Assembly: GCA_009823505.1 (NCBI GenBank) | Contig: VZQC01004717.1 | Span: forward strand, 1,423,053-1,487,052 | DNA length: 64,000 nucleotides | Direction of reading: 5' to 3' | DNA from: Rhizomys pruinosus | Lineage: Eukaryota > Chordata > Mammalia > Rodentia > Spalacidae | Shown: positions 10,206-22,435 of the stretch, one piece after another | Numbering within the stretch: the stretch's first letter is position 1 | Layout of the letters: every line of letters starts with the position of its first letter | Program-made: the position numbers and the translations under genes | The notes under the pieces: generated by a model | Databases searched by the model: none | What the model was told of the DNA's origin: nothing | The model's input: only the letters and a program-made list of their open reading frames with translations

Positions 10206-11045
10206 AGTGTTACTTCTCATTATATGAACATCCCTATGGACTAGAGATGGAAGCCAGAGTCTTAAGCAGTGTTAACAGAAAGAGGCAGAGAGTGGGCAGA
10301 GGGGAGACTGCCAAAGGAATCTCATTGTTTGTCTTGGGCAGTGAGGCAGATGGCAGTCACAGGAGGGGAGCAATGAATAAAGAAGAGGTAAGATTGATTT
10401 GGGAGCTATGGAAAGTGGAACATTCAGGTAGAAACATCCATCTTGCCTCTGGCTGAATTCTGAAGACCAATTGAAAGGTTAGAGAACTGGAATTCTCAGC
10501 AAGCAGTTGAAGCCATGGCTCTGGATGACCTGACAAAGATAGAGTGAGAGGCAAGAAAGACCAGGGACACAGCCCAGGAAAGCCCAGATCTAAGGAGGGG
10601 CTGAAAGAAGAGTCCTCACCAGGGAGCTTGAACTGGGGTGGTTCAAGGCAAACCAAGTAAAAATGGTGTTGGGAGGCCAGAACCTTTAGGGGAGCCTAAG
10701 GGTGGTTCTGGAAGTGCAAGTGGAAGCCAGAGATTGGTGTGCAGTTCAGAGCTATTACTGAGTCATGTTAACACCAACAGCAAACCAAAGGAAACAGAAG
10801 CTTGCTCTCACCTCTTCCTGCTTTCCCATCTCCTTGGAGTGTCCTCTATTAGCAAACCATGGTGAAACCCAGGTGACATCAAAGAAATACAGCATGTAGC
10901 CTCCAGGCCCCAGGATGTCGCAAGAAAGGTGGCTTGAGGCTGAGTGATTTGTCAATCTAGTTTTAACTGTTTGGAGGAAAACCATCTAGCAATGGACTGA
11001 GGAACAGAAAAGGAAACAGTAAACACAGACCATTTTCTTCAAAAA
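10206..11045. other. Unique intergenic sequence
   Basis: GC-moderate, with several short overlapping frames but no recognisable protein, exon or repeat. Confidence 0.5.
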
Positions 11046-11059
11046 CTGTGACTCTCACA

Positions 11060-11201
11060 GCCCGGCGTGGTGGCGCACACCTTTAATCCTAGCACTTGGG
11101 AGGCAGAGGCAGGTGGATCTTTGTGAGTTCAAGGCCAGTCTGGTCTACAGAGTGAGTTTCAGGGCAGCTGGGGCTACAAGAAGACCCTGTCTTGAAAAGA
11201 A

Positions 11202-11237
<36 letters not shown>

Positions 11238-11246
11238 AAAGAAAAC
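11060..11246 (+). mobile_element. B1 SINE, young, with target site duplication
   Basis: Full B1 with a long A tail, flanked by perfect 14-bp direct repeats CTGTGACTCTCACA at 11046-11059 and 11247-11260. Confidence 0.95.
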
Positions 11247-11261
11247 CTGTGACTCTCACAC

Positions 11262-12450
11262 CAGCCTGACATGCATGTGTGTTTTCAAAACCTCTGAAGA
11301 GCTATTTTTGATGGGCAGCCGGGAACTAGGCAACAGGCATCCAGTGTTGTCAGTCAAGTTAAGACAAGGGTACTTGGGGTCAAATCTTCACTGTCAAGGT
11401 ATTGAAAACACCTGAGTGTTCTGTGGATGCAAAGGATGAAAGTTAGTAACATGGGGTATGTGTGTGCTGGCTTAGAGCAAGCACTGTGCAGGCTTTTCCA
11501 GGATAATTTCTTTATTCCTTCTTGAACAGTCTCATTCAGTGTGCTTAATTCATACATGTGCCTACACATACCCTAGAAACACATAGCTCTCACAATCCCC
11601 TGCAACACACAGACACAGACAGAAATCCGACTGTGTGCATGCACATAGTAACACACACTCCTAGGGGAGATGGTTAAAGGAAATCAGTGAAATGTTGGGA
11701 TCACTCTTCTAGTGATTTCTAGCAAAGTAGCAGTTCAGTCTCAACCCTCCAAGTTCCAAAAAGCTACATATTAATATTGGAGTTTGTTATTAAAAGAAAT
11801 TTAAAATTTGGGTTAAAGGATTCTTCCCCGAATTGGAATGGTGAGAATCTATCATTTAAAAATGTCAATATTTTGATGATATTTGTTTTAAAGAGGAAAT
11901 CCTGCTGAGGAGAATAGCAATGTGTTTACCACCCTGAAGCAGAAGAGCTGAGTTAGTTGAAAAGATACTAGGTTAGAAGACAGCTGAGTTGAGCTCCAAT
12001 CCTGCCTTTGTGTGTAAGTGGTATGCACATTAGTGTGTGTGTATGTGCTCATGGGTGTTGCATGTGTTTATGAAAGTTGTGTGCATTTGTGTATATGCAC
12101 GAGTGTGTAGAAGCCATAGGTTAACACTGAATGTCTTGCTCAATTGATCTCCTATTTACTTTCATTTTTTTTGAAGCTTGAGGATAATTATATTAGTTTG
12201 AGAGAAAAACAACAGGACTGGAAAGCTGCAAGGAGAAGGGAGATGGAGAAGAGGAGGAGAGAAAGTTGTGTTGTTTGTATGACAGACAAGCAGTTAAACG
12301 GCAGGAGTGGGGGAGGGGCGGCTTCAGAGAAAGGGGTAAGAAAGTCTACAGTGTCCAGGAAAGTATGCCCAGGCTTTAACCAGTATCCAAAAGGGACAGA
12401 GACAGAAAAGCAGGCAGGATCTCCAGTTCTACATGATAGAAACAGCTCTA
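11262..12450. other. Unique intergenic sequence
   Basis: No gene seen. TG-rich low-complexity patch near 12005-12115. Confidence 0.5.
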
Positions 12451-12454
12451 TAAG

Positions 12455-12722
12455 ATATGGCCTCCACCTTATTTTTTTTGTGAGACAGAGTCTCTCACTG
12501 AATCTGGAACTCACCAATAAGGCTAAACTTCTGATCGCCACATACATGTGCATATTCATATGGCTTTTTAGCTCCAGGGATCTACCCATCTCTACCTTCC
12601 CAGCACTGAGGTTACAGCTGTGCATGGCCACACCCATATTTACCCTTGGCGCCGAGGTTCCTAACTCAGGGCTTCATGCCTGCAAAGCACGCACTTCACC
12701 AACTGAGCTATATCCCCAGGCC
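12455..12722 (-). mobile_element. B4-type SINE (tRNA head plus B1-like part)
   Basis: Antisense B1-like segment (GAGACAGAGTCTCTCACTG) followed by an antisense tRNA-like head (ACCAACTGAGCTATATCCCC), the B4 arrangement. Confidence 0.7.
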
Positions 12723-13302
12723 CACCGCCTTTTTATTATAATTAAATGCAGTTGTCTTACTCTATTTTCCCATTCATCATTTGGAAGGACTTTACTTGAA
12801 AATAATCCATGACTATCCATACTTACTTCCTAAGATCTCTCTGAAATATTTTTAAAGGGTTAAACCTCAACCATAAGAACCCATTATGGGTGTAGCATAT
12901 CGCTGGAGATGGACGACATTGGATGAGGTGGGGGCTGATCAGAGCACATACATTAGGCCATAGGTTTTAGTAACAACCAAAGAAATGCAGCCCTGAAATA
13001 GGAGCAGAAAATAAATTCTTGTTCACACTTCCTGCATACTCTGGGTTAGCCTTGCATGTGTGGTCATCAGGAGTGAATGAAAACCACATCTGAGGGACTC
13101 ATTGGAAGCCAATATTCAGAGGTCATGACGGATAAAAGCAGATTCAAATAAATGATATTCCAAGAGAAATTCAGACACAATATCTGTCACTTCAGTGACA
13201 ACCAGGTCCCAAAAGGTTGGCATTACAAGCAGAGCAGTATTGCTACTCTTTTCTTATGGTCGGAAGTATAAAATTATCTCCCAAATGGTGCATGTAACAG
13301 CT
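12723..13302. other. Unique intergenic sequence
   Basis: No gene or repeat recognised up to the target duplication of the Sgf29 retrocopy. Confidence 0.5.
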
Positions 13303-13315
13303 AAGAACAGAGAGA

Positions 13316-14345
13316 AGAGAAAAGACATGAGTGGTTCTTTATGTGTCAAGAATCTTCGAATCCCGGAAGACAAGTTAATCCTGGAAGACAAGTTAATCCC
13401 GGAAGACAAGTGCAACTAACAGAACTAGTGGGAAAGCGCTCCAGGGACCGCCTGCTCCAGCCATAGCACTTAATGCTGCAGACCGGATGCTTTCAACAGG
13501 TCCATACCACTGCCCTCGTTTCTGCCGATTCCAGAATGGCAGAACTCCTCACAGAGCTCCATCCAGCAAACCTGGGAAGAGGATCGAGGAGCGAGCACAA
13601 TTTAGCGAATGACCAGAAGATGCACGAGCACATGCTGACTGAAAGCGAGATTTCTCATTACCGGACAAAGCAGTGTGGCCTCTGTACAACCGCTAAGGCT
13701 CAGTGCAACATCCTCCGCAAAGCCCTGCCTAAGATGACCTGAGATCAAGTCTCTGTTGAAAGACAGGCCAGGGTGAAGACCATGGATGGAGACGAGCAGT
13801 GGAGTCCGGTGGAAGTAGTTACAGCTACATCACCAACAAGTACAAGGTCGACCGCGTTGATGAAAAGGGCAAAGGGAGACACACTCTGAGCCTCCAGCCG
13901 TTCTCCAACTGCCCCAGTAGAAAACCGCGAGACAGACCCTGAGGCCTTGTTCAGAAGGAACCCTGTATTCCCAAGCCACCTGCTTCTACCCTGCCCCATC
14001 CACTCACACCCACAGGGGTCCGAGAATGACTGCTCAGTCCTGTTTGAAGACACCTCCTAGGCAGATGCTACTCCCCTCCCCTCAGTGTGGCCCAGGAGCC
14101 CAGAAAAAATGATGCTGGCTCTCATCCTCGAAGTAGACGGCAGCAAAGGAGTTCCTATATTCAAGAAAGTACTCTCTCCTCTAAGCTGTCTCCTGGATCT
14201 CAGAACAACAGACCTTCTTGGCCTCCTCCATCAGGTAGGAATTGGAGGCCTCGGTAGGGAGAGGGCCTGGTCTGTTCCCACTGCTATCTGTTCTTTCAGT
14301 TAAAATACAGTTTATCTCTTTCGTTCATGCAAAAAAAAAAAAAAC
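13316..14345 (+). pseudogene. Sgf29: Processed pseudogene of Sgf29 (SAGA complex subunit)
   Basis: Intronless, disabled copy of the mRNA for SGF29, the SAGA/ATAC subunit whose tandem Tudor domain reads H3K4me3. The parent start is matched near 13509 (ALVSADSRMAELLTELH) and the frame runs through RSEHNLAN and CNILRKAL. A frameshift near 13735 follows, and roughly 70-75 codons are missing between the LLEE-like segment and the VKTMDGDEQW segment near 13777. Tudor-region similarity then continues (TNKYKVDRVDEKGKGRHTLS, ETDPEALFQKE) to a parental-type stop at 14110-14112. A 3' UTR follows and a poly-A tail ends at about 14344. Perfect 13-bp direct repeats AAGAACAGAGAGA flank the insert (13303-13315, 14346-14358). 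The 5' UTR carries three 18-bp repeats. Not expected to encode protein. Confidence 0.92.
13359..13412 (+). repeat. 18-bp triplicate repeat in the Sgf29 pseudogene 5' part
   Basis: Three consecutive 18-bp units of the form AATCCCGGAAGACAAGTT at 13359-13376, 13377-13394 and 13395-13412, differing at one or two bases. Each has a GGAA core, an ETS-like motif. Confidence 0.9.
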
Positions 14346-14469
14346 AAGAACAGAGAGATTGTTCTTAGACACTATGAAGAATCTTCATGTGTACTAAAAA
14401 AATCAATATTATTATTTCATCTCTCATTCTAAATTGTTTTCAACAATCCACTCCAGCAGGGGCCCATGA

Positions 14470-14513
14470 ATATTATTATTATTATTATTAGTAGTAGTAG
14501 TAGTAGTAGTAGT
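14470..14513. repeat. (ATT)n/(AGT)n trinucleotide repeats
   Basis: A short ATT run passes directly into an AGT run; this is the degenerate tail of the adjoining antisense B1. Confidence 0.9.
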
Positions 14514-14514
14514 A

Positions 14515-14660
14515 TTGGTCTTTTTGAGACAGGGTCTCCCTGTAGCCCCAGCTGTCCTAGAATTCACTCTGTAGACCAGGCTGGCCTTGAACTCACAAAG
14601 ATCCACCTGCCTCTGCCTCCCAAGTGCTAGGATTAAAGGCATGCACCACCATGCCTGGCA
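14515..14660 (-). mobile_element. B1 SINE
   Basis: Antisense B1 from TTTTTGAGACAGGGTCTCCC to CATGCACCACCATGCC; near full length. Confidence 0.93.
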
Positions 14661-15455
14661 AGAAATATTTGATTTTAAACTATATACACTACTAAATTTT
14701 AATAAAAATTAAATTCCAATTGACATATGGTGGCTGGATGAGATATCCTCAAGGATCCCTTCATGTCTGAAATCCATGGGAAATGCTCCTGAAGCTCAGC
14801 CCACTCTGGAGAAACCCTGGAACTTATCTCTTTAAAATGTCTGGCATATATCCAAGATGACTGTCTGATCAGTAGACATTCAGGCCAGGTTCCTGGGAAT
14901 CTCTTGAATAATATTTTAATGAGTGTCGTATTCTCACTCCTGACCTTTTTTTATCTTCTCAACATCTTTATTAAGTATGTCAATCAACTGCATTTAAAGA
15001 TGATATTCAATGAAACTGAGTTAACTGTCCTAAGTGGCTTGACCTTCAGATTACTAAAATGCACTTAGATATATGGACTCATTCAATCCTTTCTCTTCCA
15101 GCTATATAGTGTGTCTTTTGTGGGGGCAGAGAGAAAGAAGTCAGAAAGAGGTTCTCTCTGAAAATGGAGATGTCTGTGTAAATGTGTTGCCCTCCATGAC
15201 AGGTCGTTAGTACTTTTGGGAAGCTGATGGAGGCTAGGAAATGACAGCCATCTTCTCCACTTGATCTCATGAGTATCAGTGATCTAAGAGAACACTCACC
15301 AAGGTTTCTAGATCCCATTAAGGACCCAGAGAGACTGACCCTAGTGGTTGATACCAACTTAGTGTACAGCATCTGTAGGGCACTAGGTGTGACCATTTGG
15401 GTCTCCAATGGCTCCTATTGAACCCATCCTTTTTCATGACATCTTTAAAACACTG
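14661..15455. other. Unique intergenic sequence
   Basis: No gene or repeat recognised; the minus-strand frame at 15079-15408 has no recognisable similarity. Confidence 0.5.
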
Positions 15456-15457
15456 TT

Positions 15458-15660
15458 ATTTATTTATTTTTATTTTATGTGTATGAGTGCTTTGTCTGCA
15501 TGCATATAAGTGCATGTAGAGGCCAGGAGAGAAGGGTGGATCCCTGGAACTAGAGTTAAGGATGGTCGTTAGCCACTACGTGGGTGCTGAGAATTGAACC
15601 CAGGTGCTCTGCAAGAGCAGTCAGTGCTCTTAACCTCTGAGCCATCTCTCCATCGCTGGG
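15458..15660 (-). mobile_element. B2 SINE, older copy
   Basis: Antisense B2 with ATGTGTATGAGTGC tail region and TGCTCTTAACCTCTGAGCCA head; diverged, no 17-bp duplication. Confidence 0.85.
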
Positions 15661-15661
15661 G

Positions 15662-16137
15662 CTATATAATTTTTAGTGAAAGTGTTTCCTAATAATAAAT
15701 TATCAGAATCTTTGACCCATAGAAACACCACAAGACACTGGAAAGAGAGCTTATATTAATTCCTGATGAAAAGATTGTTGGAAGTGACTCTGCCAGCCTG
15801 AAGTGACTATTGCAGCCTCATAAAACCATTGGTCTCCCTGGTCTCCATCTCTAAGTGTCCTCAGTTTTCTTCCCCCAGTACTAGCTATCTAGATATGGGT
15901 TCCATGGCTCCGTGGTTCCCTAGAGGGACCAGAACAACATTGCTCTTCAGGACTCTTCTCCTTCTTCCTCTCTAATCCACACTTGGGAGATAAGCTGGAT
16001 GCCTGTTTTGCATTTTGCAGGCAGCCTCTATAACTAAAGCTAAGCACTTAAAAGATGGAAGAATGTGTGGGCCCTACTGATATAAATTGATAGCATGGCC
16101 ATGTTGAGCAAATGATCCAAAATCCTAATCAGGTGTG
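15662..16137. other. Unique intergenic sequence
   Basis: No gene or repeat recognised. Confidence 0.45.
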
Positions 16138-16555
16138 CTGGTTAATGCTTTGTCAATTTGCACAAACTAGAATCACCTGGGATGAGGGACCCTCCACTGA
16201 AGAACTGCTTCCATCAGGCTGGTGGCTAGGCATATCTATGGGCGTGTTTTCTTGGTTGCTGGTTGAATAGGAAGGTCTATTCCACTGCAGGTAATGCCAT
16301 TTCTGGGAAGACTGTCCTGGGCTTTATAGGAAAAGCATCTGAGCAACCCAGGGGAAAGCAAGCCAATAAGCATTGTTCTTCCATGGTCTCTGCTTCAGCT
16401 CCTGCCTCCAGGTTCTCCCCTTGAAATTCCTACCCTAACTTCCATCCCTGCTGGATTGTGACCTAGGAGGTGTAAGCAGAAAAAAATCCTTTCCTCAACA
16501 AGTCAGTTTTAGACAGTGTTTTAGCACAGAAAAGAAATAAAGCAAGTTAGAAACA
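16138..16555. mobile_element. Rodent hAT-Charlie-like non-autonomous DNA transposon
   Basis: Matches a common rodent interspersed repeat that begins TGCTGGTTAATnnnnTGTCAA and contains a TCAGCTCCTGCCTCCAGGTTC block and a region close to TGTAAGCAGAAAAAAATCC. I believe it is of the URR1/RCHARR1 type, but the exact family name needs RepeatMasker. Confidence 0.55.
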
Positions 16556-16559
16556 GGAG

Positions 16560-17925
16560 ATAATACTTAATACCTTTCATACACAGTGAGACCTACAGGA
16601 GCTAGTACTCCTGTAGTCCACTGTGTTCTTCTATGGAAATCTGGGACATTTTACTTAAGCACCTACTTATCTCTCAGTTTTACATTTTAATATTATTTCA
16701 GCTTTATTGTCAAGTCTCATTGGTTACAGTAAATCTACTTTATCACAATTATACCATCCAGTGAAATAAAGTCGGTATTTCTAGAAATCACTCTTCACAC
16801 CAAAGAAAAAAGTACATAAAGTCTCTTTGATGTGTGAATTTACATTTTTAATTCATATTTTTTAAAATACTCAAAAGAGACATAATCAGAATACTTTTAA
16901 GGGCTCAAATTCAGACATAAGGAAAAGAAATAAAAAGTTAGCAAAATAAATGTGAAGAAAAAAGCAAGTGCCTTATAAATCTCCAAGAATCCATTTTCAT
17001 CTAAATAATAAAAGGACTACCATGTTTCAAACAAGCATTGGCTTCTTCCTTTTTGTGGGTTAGATATATAAACTTAGCCCAAATTTCTTGAATTGATATG
17101 CAGCAAACTATTTATAACATTATTCCTATCCTAGTTAACTTATGCCTAATCCCAGATAATTAAGAGAGTCAGGTACTGAATATATAAACATGCAGACTTC
17201 TCATATAAATCAAGGGTCATTTCTGCCTGAAACCCAAAGCCCCAAGACCCACAGAGCTATGGATATCACTTTCCAATAGTTACTGATAGAAGTTGCAAGA
17301 GAGTCCTACAGAATCCTGTGGTCTACAGTGGAAACAAAAAAAAAAAAATAGTCCCTTAGATGTGGATACCATGATCCCCAGTCGGGGACAAGGATTCACT
17401 GTGCATCGATAAAGGTTTCAAGGGCATATTTCAGTTTCTACATCTCATGACACTCTTCCATGTGGACTCTTCTCTTGGAAATTTGGGAAACAAAAACCTG
17501 CAAGCATTCACTGATGCTTCTCTGTGACACCCTCAGAGTGGAAAAAAAAAATCTCTCAACTCCTCCAAGATAAATCTTTTATTCAGCAAGGCTGCCCCCA
17601 AAGCTATCATTTTACCAACATTTAAAAATATTTTCTCAACATTCTCAGCCAGTGCTCAAAATTGGCCTGATATATATAGAGCCTCCTTTGTGGAATAACA
17701 AGATTATTTTTATCATTTTCTGATTCTCAAAAACCCAACCTGTCACCAAAGAACTTCTAAAAATACCAGGATGATAATGATATCCTTCGTCATTCCCTCC
17801 ATGCTGATAGCTGCATTAGTGCAGTTGGAGTTTTGTTTACTTTATGAGGAGTATCTCCAATTTATTTTATTAGGAGTCTCTCCAAACATGGTGGCATACC
17901 TTTCATTGCTTTAAGAAGATCTAGG
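16560..17925. other. Unique AT-rich intergenic sequence
   Basis: No gene or young repeat seen. Several A-runs (17335-17348, 17542-17550). Confidence 0.5.
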
Positions 17926-17926
17926 T

Positions 17927-18089
17927 GGCCGGGTGTGGTGGTGCACATTTTTAATCCTAGCACTTGGGAGGCAGAGGCAGGCAGATCTCTGTCAGTCCAA
18001 GGCCAGCCTGGTGTACAGAGTGTGTTCTAGGACAGCTGGAGCTGTAGGGAGACCCTGTCTCAAAAAGACAAAAGAAAAAAAAAAAAAAA
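17927..18089 (+). mobile_element. B1 SINE
   Basis: Near full-length B1 (GGCCGGGTGTGGTGGTGCAC start) with A-rich tail, flanked by short AAGATCTA-like direct repeats. Confidence 0.93.
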
Positions 18090-18279
18090 GATCTAAGATC
18101 TAGGATACAATATCTATATTGGGAAGGTGGTTGATTTTGCTTCTACCTTTACAGAGATTTTTTTGTGAAACATTCAGTTTGATTCACTATCTGCTTATCT
18201 CTTGAATCACACCCTTGAGTCGAAAATACATTGGGATGAAAACAAATGCTGACTGAAGAGAAGCATGTTGTTCTTTTGC

Positions 18280-18380
18280 CACTGTTGAGTCAATTCAATG
18301 CCAACATCGCTGAGTAGCCACTATGTTCTGGGAATATAAACATAAATACAAGATTCTTTGCACTCAGATATCTCACAGCC
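18280..18380 (+). mobile_element. Ancient L2/MIR-related fragment
   Basis: Resembles the mammal-wide motif of a 'residing in many cells, cactatgttctgggaat' type, here GAGTAGCCACTATGTTCTGG followed by CACTCAGATATCTCACAGCC. Weakly supported. Confidence 0.35.
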
Positions 18381-18521
18381 TACCAGAGTAGACAGGCCCC
18401 ATGAAGGGTTAACAACAGTACACAATATTAGAGCCATACGTTGTTGTTCAGCCTACCAGAGTAGACAGGCCCCATGAAAGGTTAACAACAGTACACAGTA
18501 TTAGAGCCATACGTTGTTGTT
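18376..18521. repeat. 73-bp tandem duplication
   Basis: Two adjacent units (18376-18448, 18449-18521) beginning CAGCCTACCAGAGTAGACAG and ending ACGTTGTTGTT, differing at about two positions. Confidence 0.95.
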
Positions 18522-18564
18522 CACATAGGCATACAAAACCAGGAATGTCAGTAAAGGTATCACC

Positions 18565-18712
18565 TTGCCTGGGAAGTTGGTTTAACAAGGTAAAGATTCT
18601 TGCAGCCAAGCCTGGACTTGAGTCTGATCCCAGGACCCACATGGTAAAAGGAGAAAACTGAGTCCCCCAAATTGTCCCCCAGTATCTACAATGTGTATTG
18701 TGACTTGCACAT

Positions 18713-18751
<39 letters not shown>

Positions 18752-18775
18752 TAAATAAATAGATGTAATTTTTAA
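18565..18775 (+). mobile_element. B3-like SINE with (CA)n tail
   Basis: Diverged tRNA-like head (GGTAAAGATTCTTGCAGCCAAG) and body with GGACCCACATGGTA, ending in a (CA)n run at 18715-18750 and AAATAAATAGATGTAATTT. Confidence 0.65.
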
Positions 18776-18789
18776 AAAAGCAACATATA

Positions 18790-21125
18790 CTGTCTAGGGA
18801 AATCAGAAAGGAAATATAATGAGAAAACAAATGATACTTTACAGATAGATTCCAACAATTTCTAGTTGCTCAGAGATTGTATATCACTCTTTGTATGTCT
18901 TAGGTTGGGGAAACAAAGCACTTATTTTAGAGAGTTGTTAGAAGCATCTGCTCCTTGAGTTGAATTTAGAATATATCGTTGGGAGTAGGTTCTCCAACAT
19001 TTATTCTTGGCTGTTGGTTTTGGTGAGTCTTTTTCAGTTAGGTGTACATAGAAGTGTCTACTCATCTGCCATTTGGAAACTCTGAATAGGGTGTTCCAAC
19101 CGCAGATGCATCAAATGGAGAATGTCCATTATTCTAGCAATGATGTTCTCTCTTTACATGGGGGCAAGGTGCATGAATTACAATTTCAAGTACTATATTG
19201 TCTATCTTTTGTCAACCATTTTTCCCTTATTTTGGCCTTATGTTGGGGGAGGAAAAAGGTAACAGATACTTCCACACAGAGAGAAAAGCCACTGTTCCGA
19301 TGGCAGAAGGCAGGGACCTAAGAAATAGCTAGTAATAAATAGAATCTAGAAATGGTTATATATGGTATCCTGGTTTCTCTTTTTCTATTATAGTAAAGAT
19401 TGTTAAATACCATTACTTCCTGCTGTTGTGTTAGTAAGAATTAGAGGACAAAAAGAAGGCATCGTGTCTGTGCTTTGGAGTAAAGTAGAATTTTAAAAAA
19501 GACTGTGATTATATAATGAAAGTTCTCATGAGATAATGAAATATGATCATGAAGGAGCTTAGACCAGCAGATATAAGTAGATGTGATAGGCAGGTATATG
19601 TAAGGACATGAGAGCATTCTATAACCATCTTCAGAAATATTGAAGGAGACTCTTGGGTAACCGGCAGTTGTATAGATTGGAGAATAGACTCAACAGTTGG
19701 ATTAAAGGACACTATTTGCCTACCTCCCCTTTACCCAGCCATATACACTCATTCTACAAAGACCAACAACTTTGGAATCTCCATTTTTGAAGAAATAGTG
19801 GTTCTCAGTCCTGAAGAATGAGTGGAAATTCACTGGTCAGAAGAGTAACAAATGTGTAAATATCTCAGGAAAAAAAAGAAGTATACATTTAAAAATAGTT
19901 TATTTTGGATGGTAACTATAACAAAACATCACCATAAGGCTAGCTTTACATAAAGAGAGCTTCACTTAGCTCATGGTTTTAGAGATTCAAAAGCGTGGTG
20001 TTGGCATTGACTTAGCTCTGGTGAGAGCCTTCTTGGTTACATCACATCACAGGAGGAGCATATGTGATATGGGGAAGAGAGCACATCGCAAACAGGAAGA
20101 CAGCAAGCTTAAATGTTACCACTCATGGGTCTTTTCCTGCTCTGAAGTGCTACATGGAAATTAGCTTGTTTAGTCATTTATGTTGAATTCTCCACCCGAG
20201 GAGATGCCGCCTTAACTGCTTCTAGAATGTTCCCAGCTTTCTGTTTGCTTTCCAGCTTATAGAATTTTGTTTTCCTCTCTCATAACCTCTCCTTTCTCTT
20301 GTTCCTCAGAGTGCTTATGTTTTAAATTCTCTCACTGTTAGATTTTGAATAGAGATGAGATTAATGCATGTGTTCAATCTATAGTCATTTTTCTCAGATT
20401 TTATTTATCCACTCATTGATACTGTAACTAATTGAGAATAACATGACATCTACATCTTAGAACTAGCACTCAACCTTTAGAAGGGCTTACAAAAAGAATG
20501 AAGTGTAAAATACAACCACTCTAAGCCTAATCAGATGTTTAATGTAGAAAGTCCTTCATTTGGATAAGTTTAATTTCAATAAAAATGTTATAAAGCTATG
20601 CTAGCAGTTTCAGTGTGCATTAAAGTATGCAGACATATTAGAAACTCCTCAGAATCCCAACCCAGGTGATTTAGGGTTGAATATAACTCTGCCTGGCTAT
20701 GTTTTTAGACAAACCTATTTAGCTTCAACCCACAATCTCAGAGTCTAATTGAAAGAAACCAAACACACAACCATTGTTTCAAATACAACTGCAACAACAC
20801 AAGATGCTTGGCCTGGAGGAATAACATAATAATAAGTCATTTATCTGCCTACCCAAAGTCTCCAGCAACTTCAAAGAAACACTATCAAATAGACATTGAA
20901 AGCATATGTAAGTAAGTAGGATATCCTGGATGTCTGAAATCTCATGTCTTCCTGAAGCATATAGTATACAAGGTCGCCAGAGTTGGACTCTTGGACAATT
21001 GCGTTCCTCATGGGAGTAGAACTGGAATATCCGAATTGTCAGTTCATTTAACTGTACCATGGATGGCCCCGCTGTGGGTATCCACAGGAATACCTGTCAC
21101 TCCACTCTCTGCACCATCTCTGTTA
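18790..21125. other. Unique AT-rich intergenic sequence
   Basis: About 2.3 kb with no recognisable gene or repeat; several short frames, none with protein similarity I recognise. Confidence 0.5.
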
Positions 21126-21127
21126 GA

Positions 21128-21602
21128 TATTGTGATGGTTAATCCTGGGTGTCAACTTGACTGGACTAAGGAACAAATAAGAGAAAAAGGATCTTCGGAT
21201 TGGACCACCTCAACCCAGATGGCCCACCCCAAATGTGGGCATTACCTTAGGCTGGCAGGCAGTATAAAAGGCCATGGCAGAGGGAGCTGGTCCCTTTTTT
21301 CTGCGGCTTGCCTCTCTCATCTGGTGAGTTTGTCTTGCTGCTGTGATCAACCCTTCGGATCCCAGCATGTACTGAGACCGGCAGATCTCCTGGAATCCAT
21401 TGGGCCTTCAGCACCAGATTGGAACTACTGAGACATCCAGTCTTGTGGAATGAGCAGTTCCCTGGATTCTCAGCCTCTCCAGTGCGGCGCATCTACTGTT
21501 GGACTCCTTGAACTCTGTCTCATGAGCAAATCAATAAATTGTATATAGCTATATATTCGTCCTGTTACTTCTGTTTCTTTAGAGAACGCTGACTAATACA
21601 GA
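21128..21602. mobile_element. Rodent hAT-like non-autonomous DNA transposon
   Basis: Starts TGTGATGGTTAATCCTGGGT and ends CGCTGACTAATACAG, the boundaries of a common rodent non-autonomous repeat. It contains a TATAAAAGG stretch at 21262. The 146-residue frame at 20991-21431 reads through it and is not a gene. Confidence 0.6.
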
Positions 21603-21604
21603 TG

Positions 21605-22430
21605 TAAATATGCAAAGCTGAGTGTCTACAATTCAGAGGACATGAAAGTCTTCCTGGACTTGCTGTGGATGACCTCTGAGGGTCCACAATGCCATAGGAA
21701 GAACAATTTACATAGGAGAATGTTCTGGTATCCTAATGTCTAGTCTGCTAGACAAAACTCAAATCCCAGTAGAACATTCCTGAAGGGTTTGCCTATAACC
21801 TGTGTCTTCCTGTCAGAGGTGTTCATGGGAAAAGGACATTTTGACTCTCTTGGTTATTTGGTAATCATGGCAAAGACTTGAAGGACAACTGAAGACCCAT
21901 GAAGAACAGAGTGCCTAGGCTTAAATCAGAACATCCCCATTTAGATGCTTCGTAAAGCCTCCTGTACCAGGAAGGGCTCAGGGCATGGTCTTGTTCTCTA
22001 GAGCCATTGATATTACATCAGCTCCTTGAAGTCTTCTGTGTTCAAGTCCTACTTACATAATGGATGTCAAATATGGTTCAACATCCTTAATTCACAGAGA
22101 AAGAAGAACATGGTATAAAAATCATAGAGTCATCTTGTTTCCTAAACTATCCTTTTCCTAGAGACATGTGCCCCTAAAGCAAGAAGTTATACTGATTTTC
22201 AGCAACTCCTACAGAAAGGAAGCAATCAAAATGGCTCTGGGAATATGGTCCTTGGAGGGAAGAGAGATGCTAGGGTTCTAGTCTAGTTCCATTGCTGAAG
22301 GAAACCTTCAAGTGTTTATTGTTGTAGTTGTATAATTTTTTAAAGAATTTAGTGAGGATGTAAAAACCAGGCTATCATTGCATGGGATTTGATCATCTCT
22401 CTGGAAAGTTCTAAGCATCCTGAGGGTTCT
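21605..22430. other. Unique intergenic sequence
   Basis: No gene or repeat recognised. Confidence 0.45.
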
Positions 22431-22435
22431 TTTAT

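Noticed and set aside
12144..12812. 222-residue plus-strand frame
   Set aside because: Second half is an antisense B4 SINE and the first half has no recognisable similarity; no splice or start context.
21131..21431. TATAAAAGG at 21262 with a following open frame as a possible promoter and gene
   Set aside because: It lies inside a rodent DNA-transposon-like repeat.
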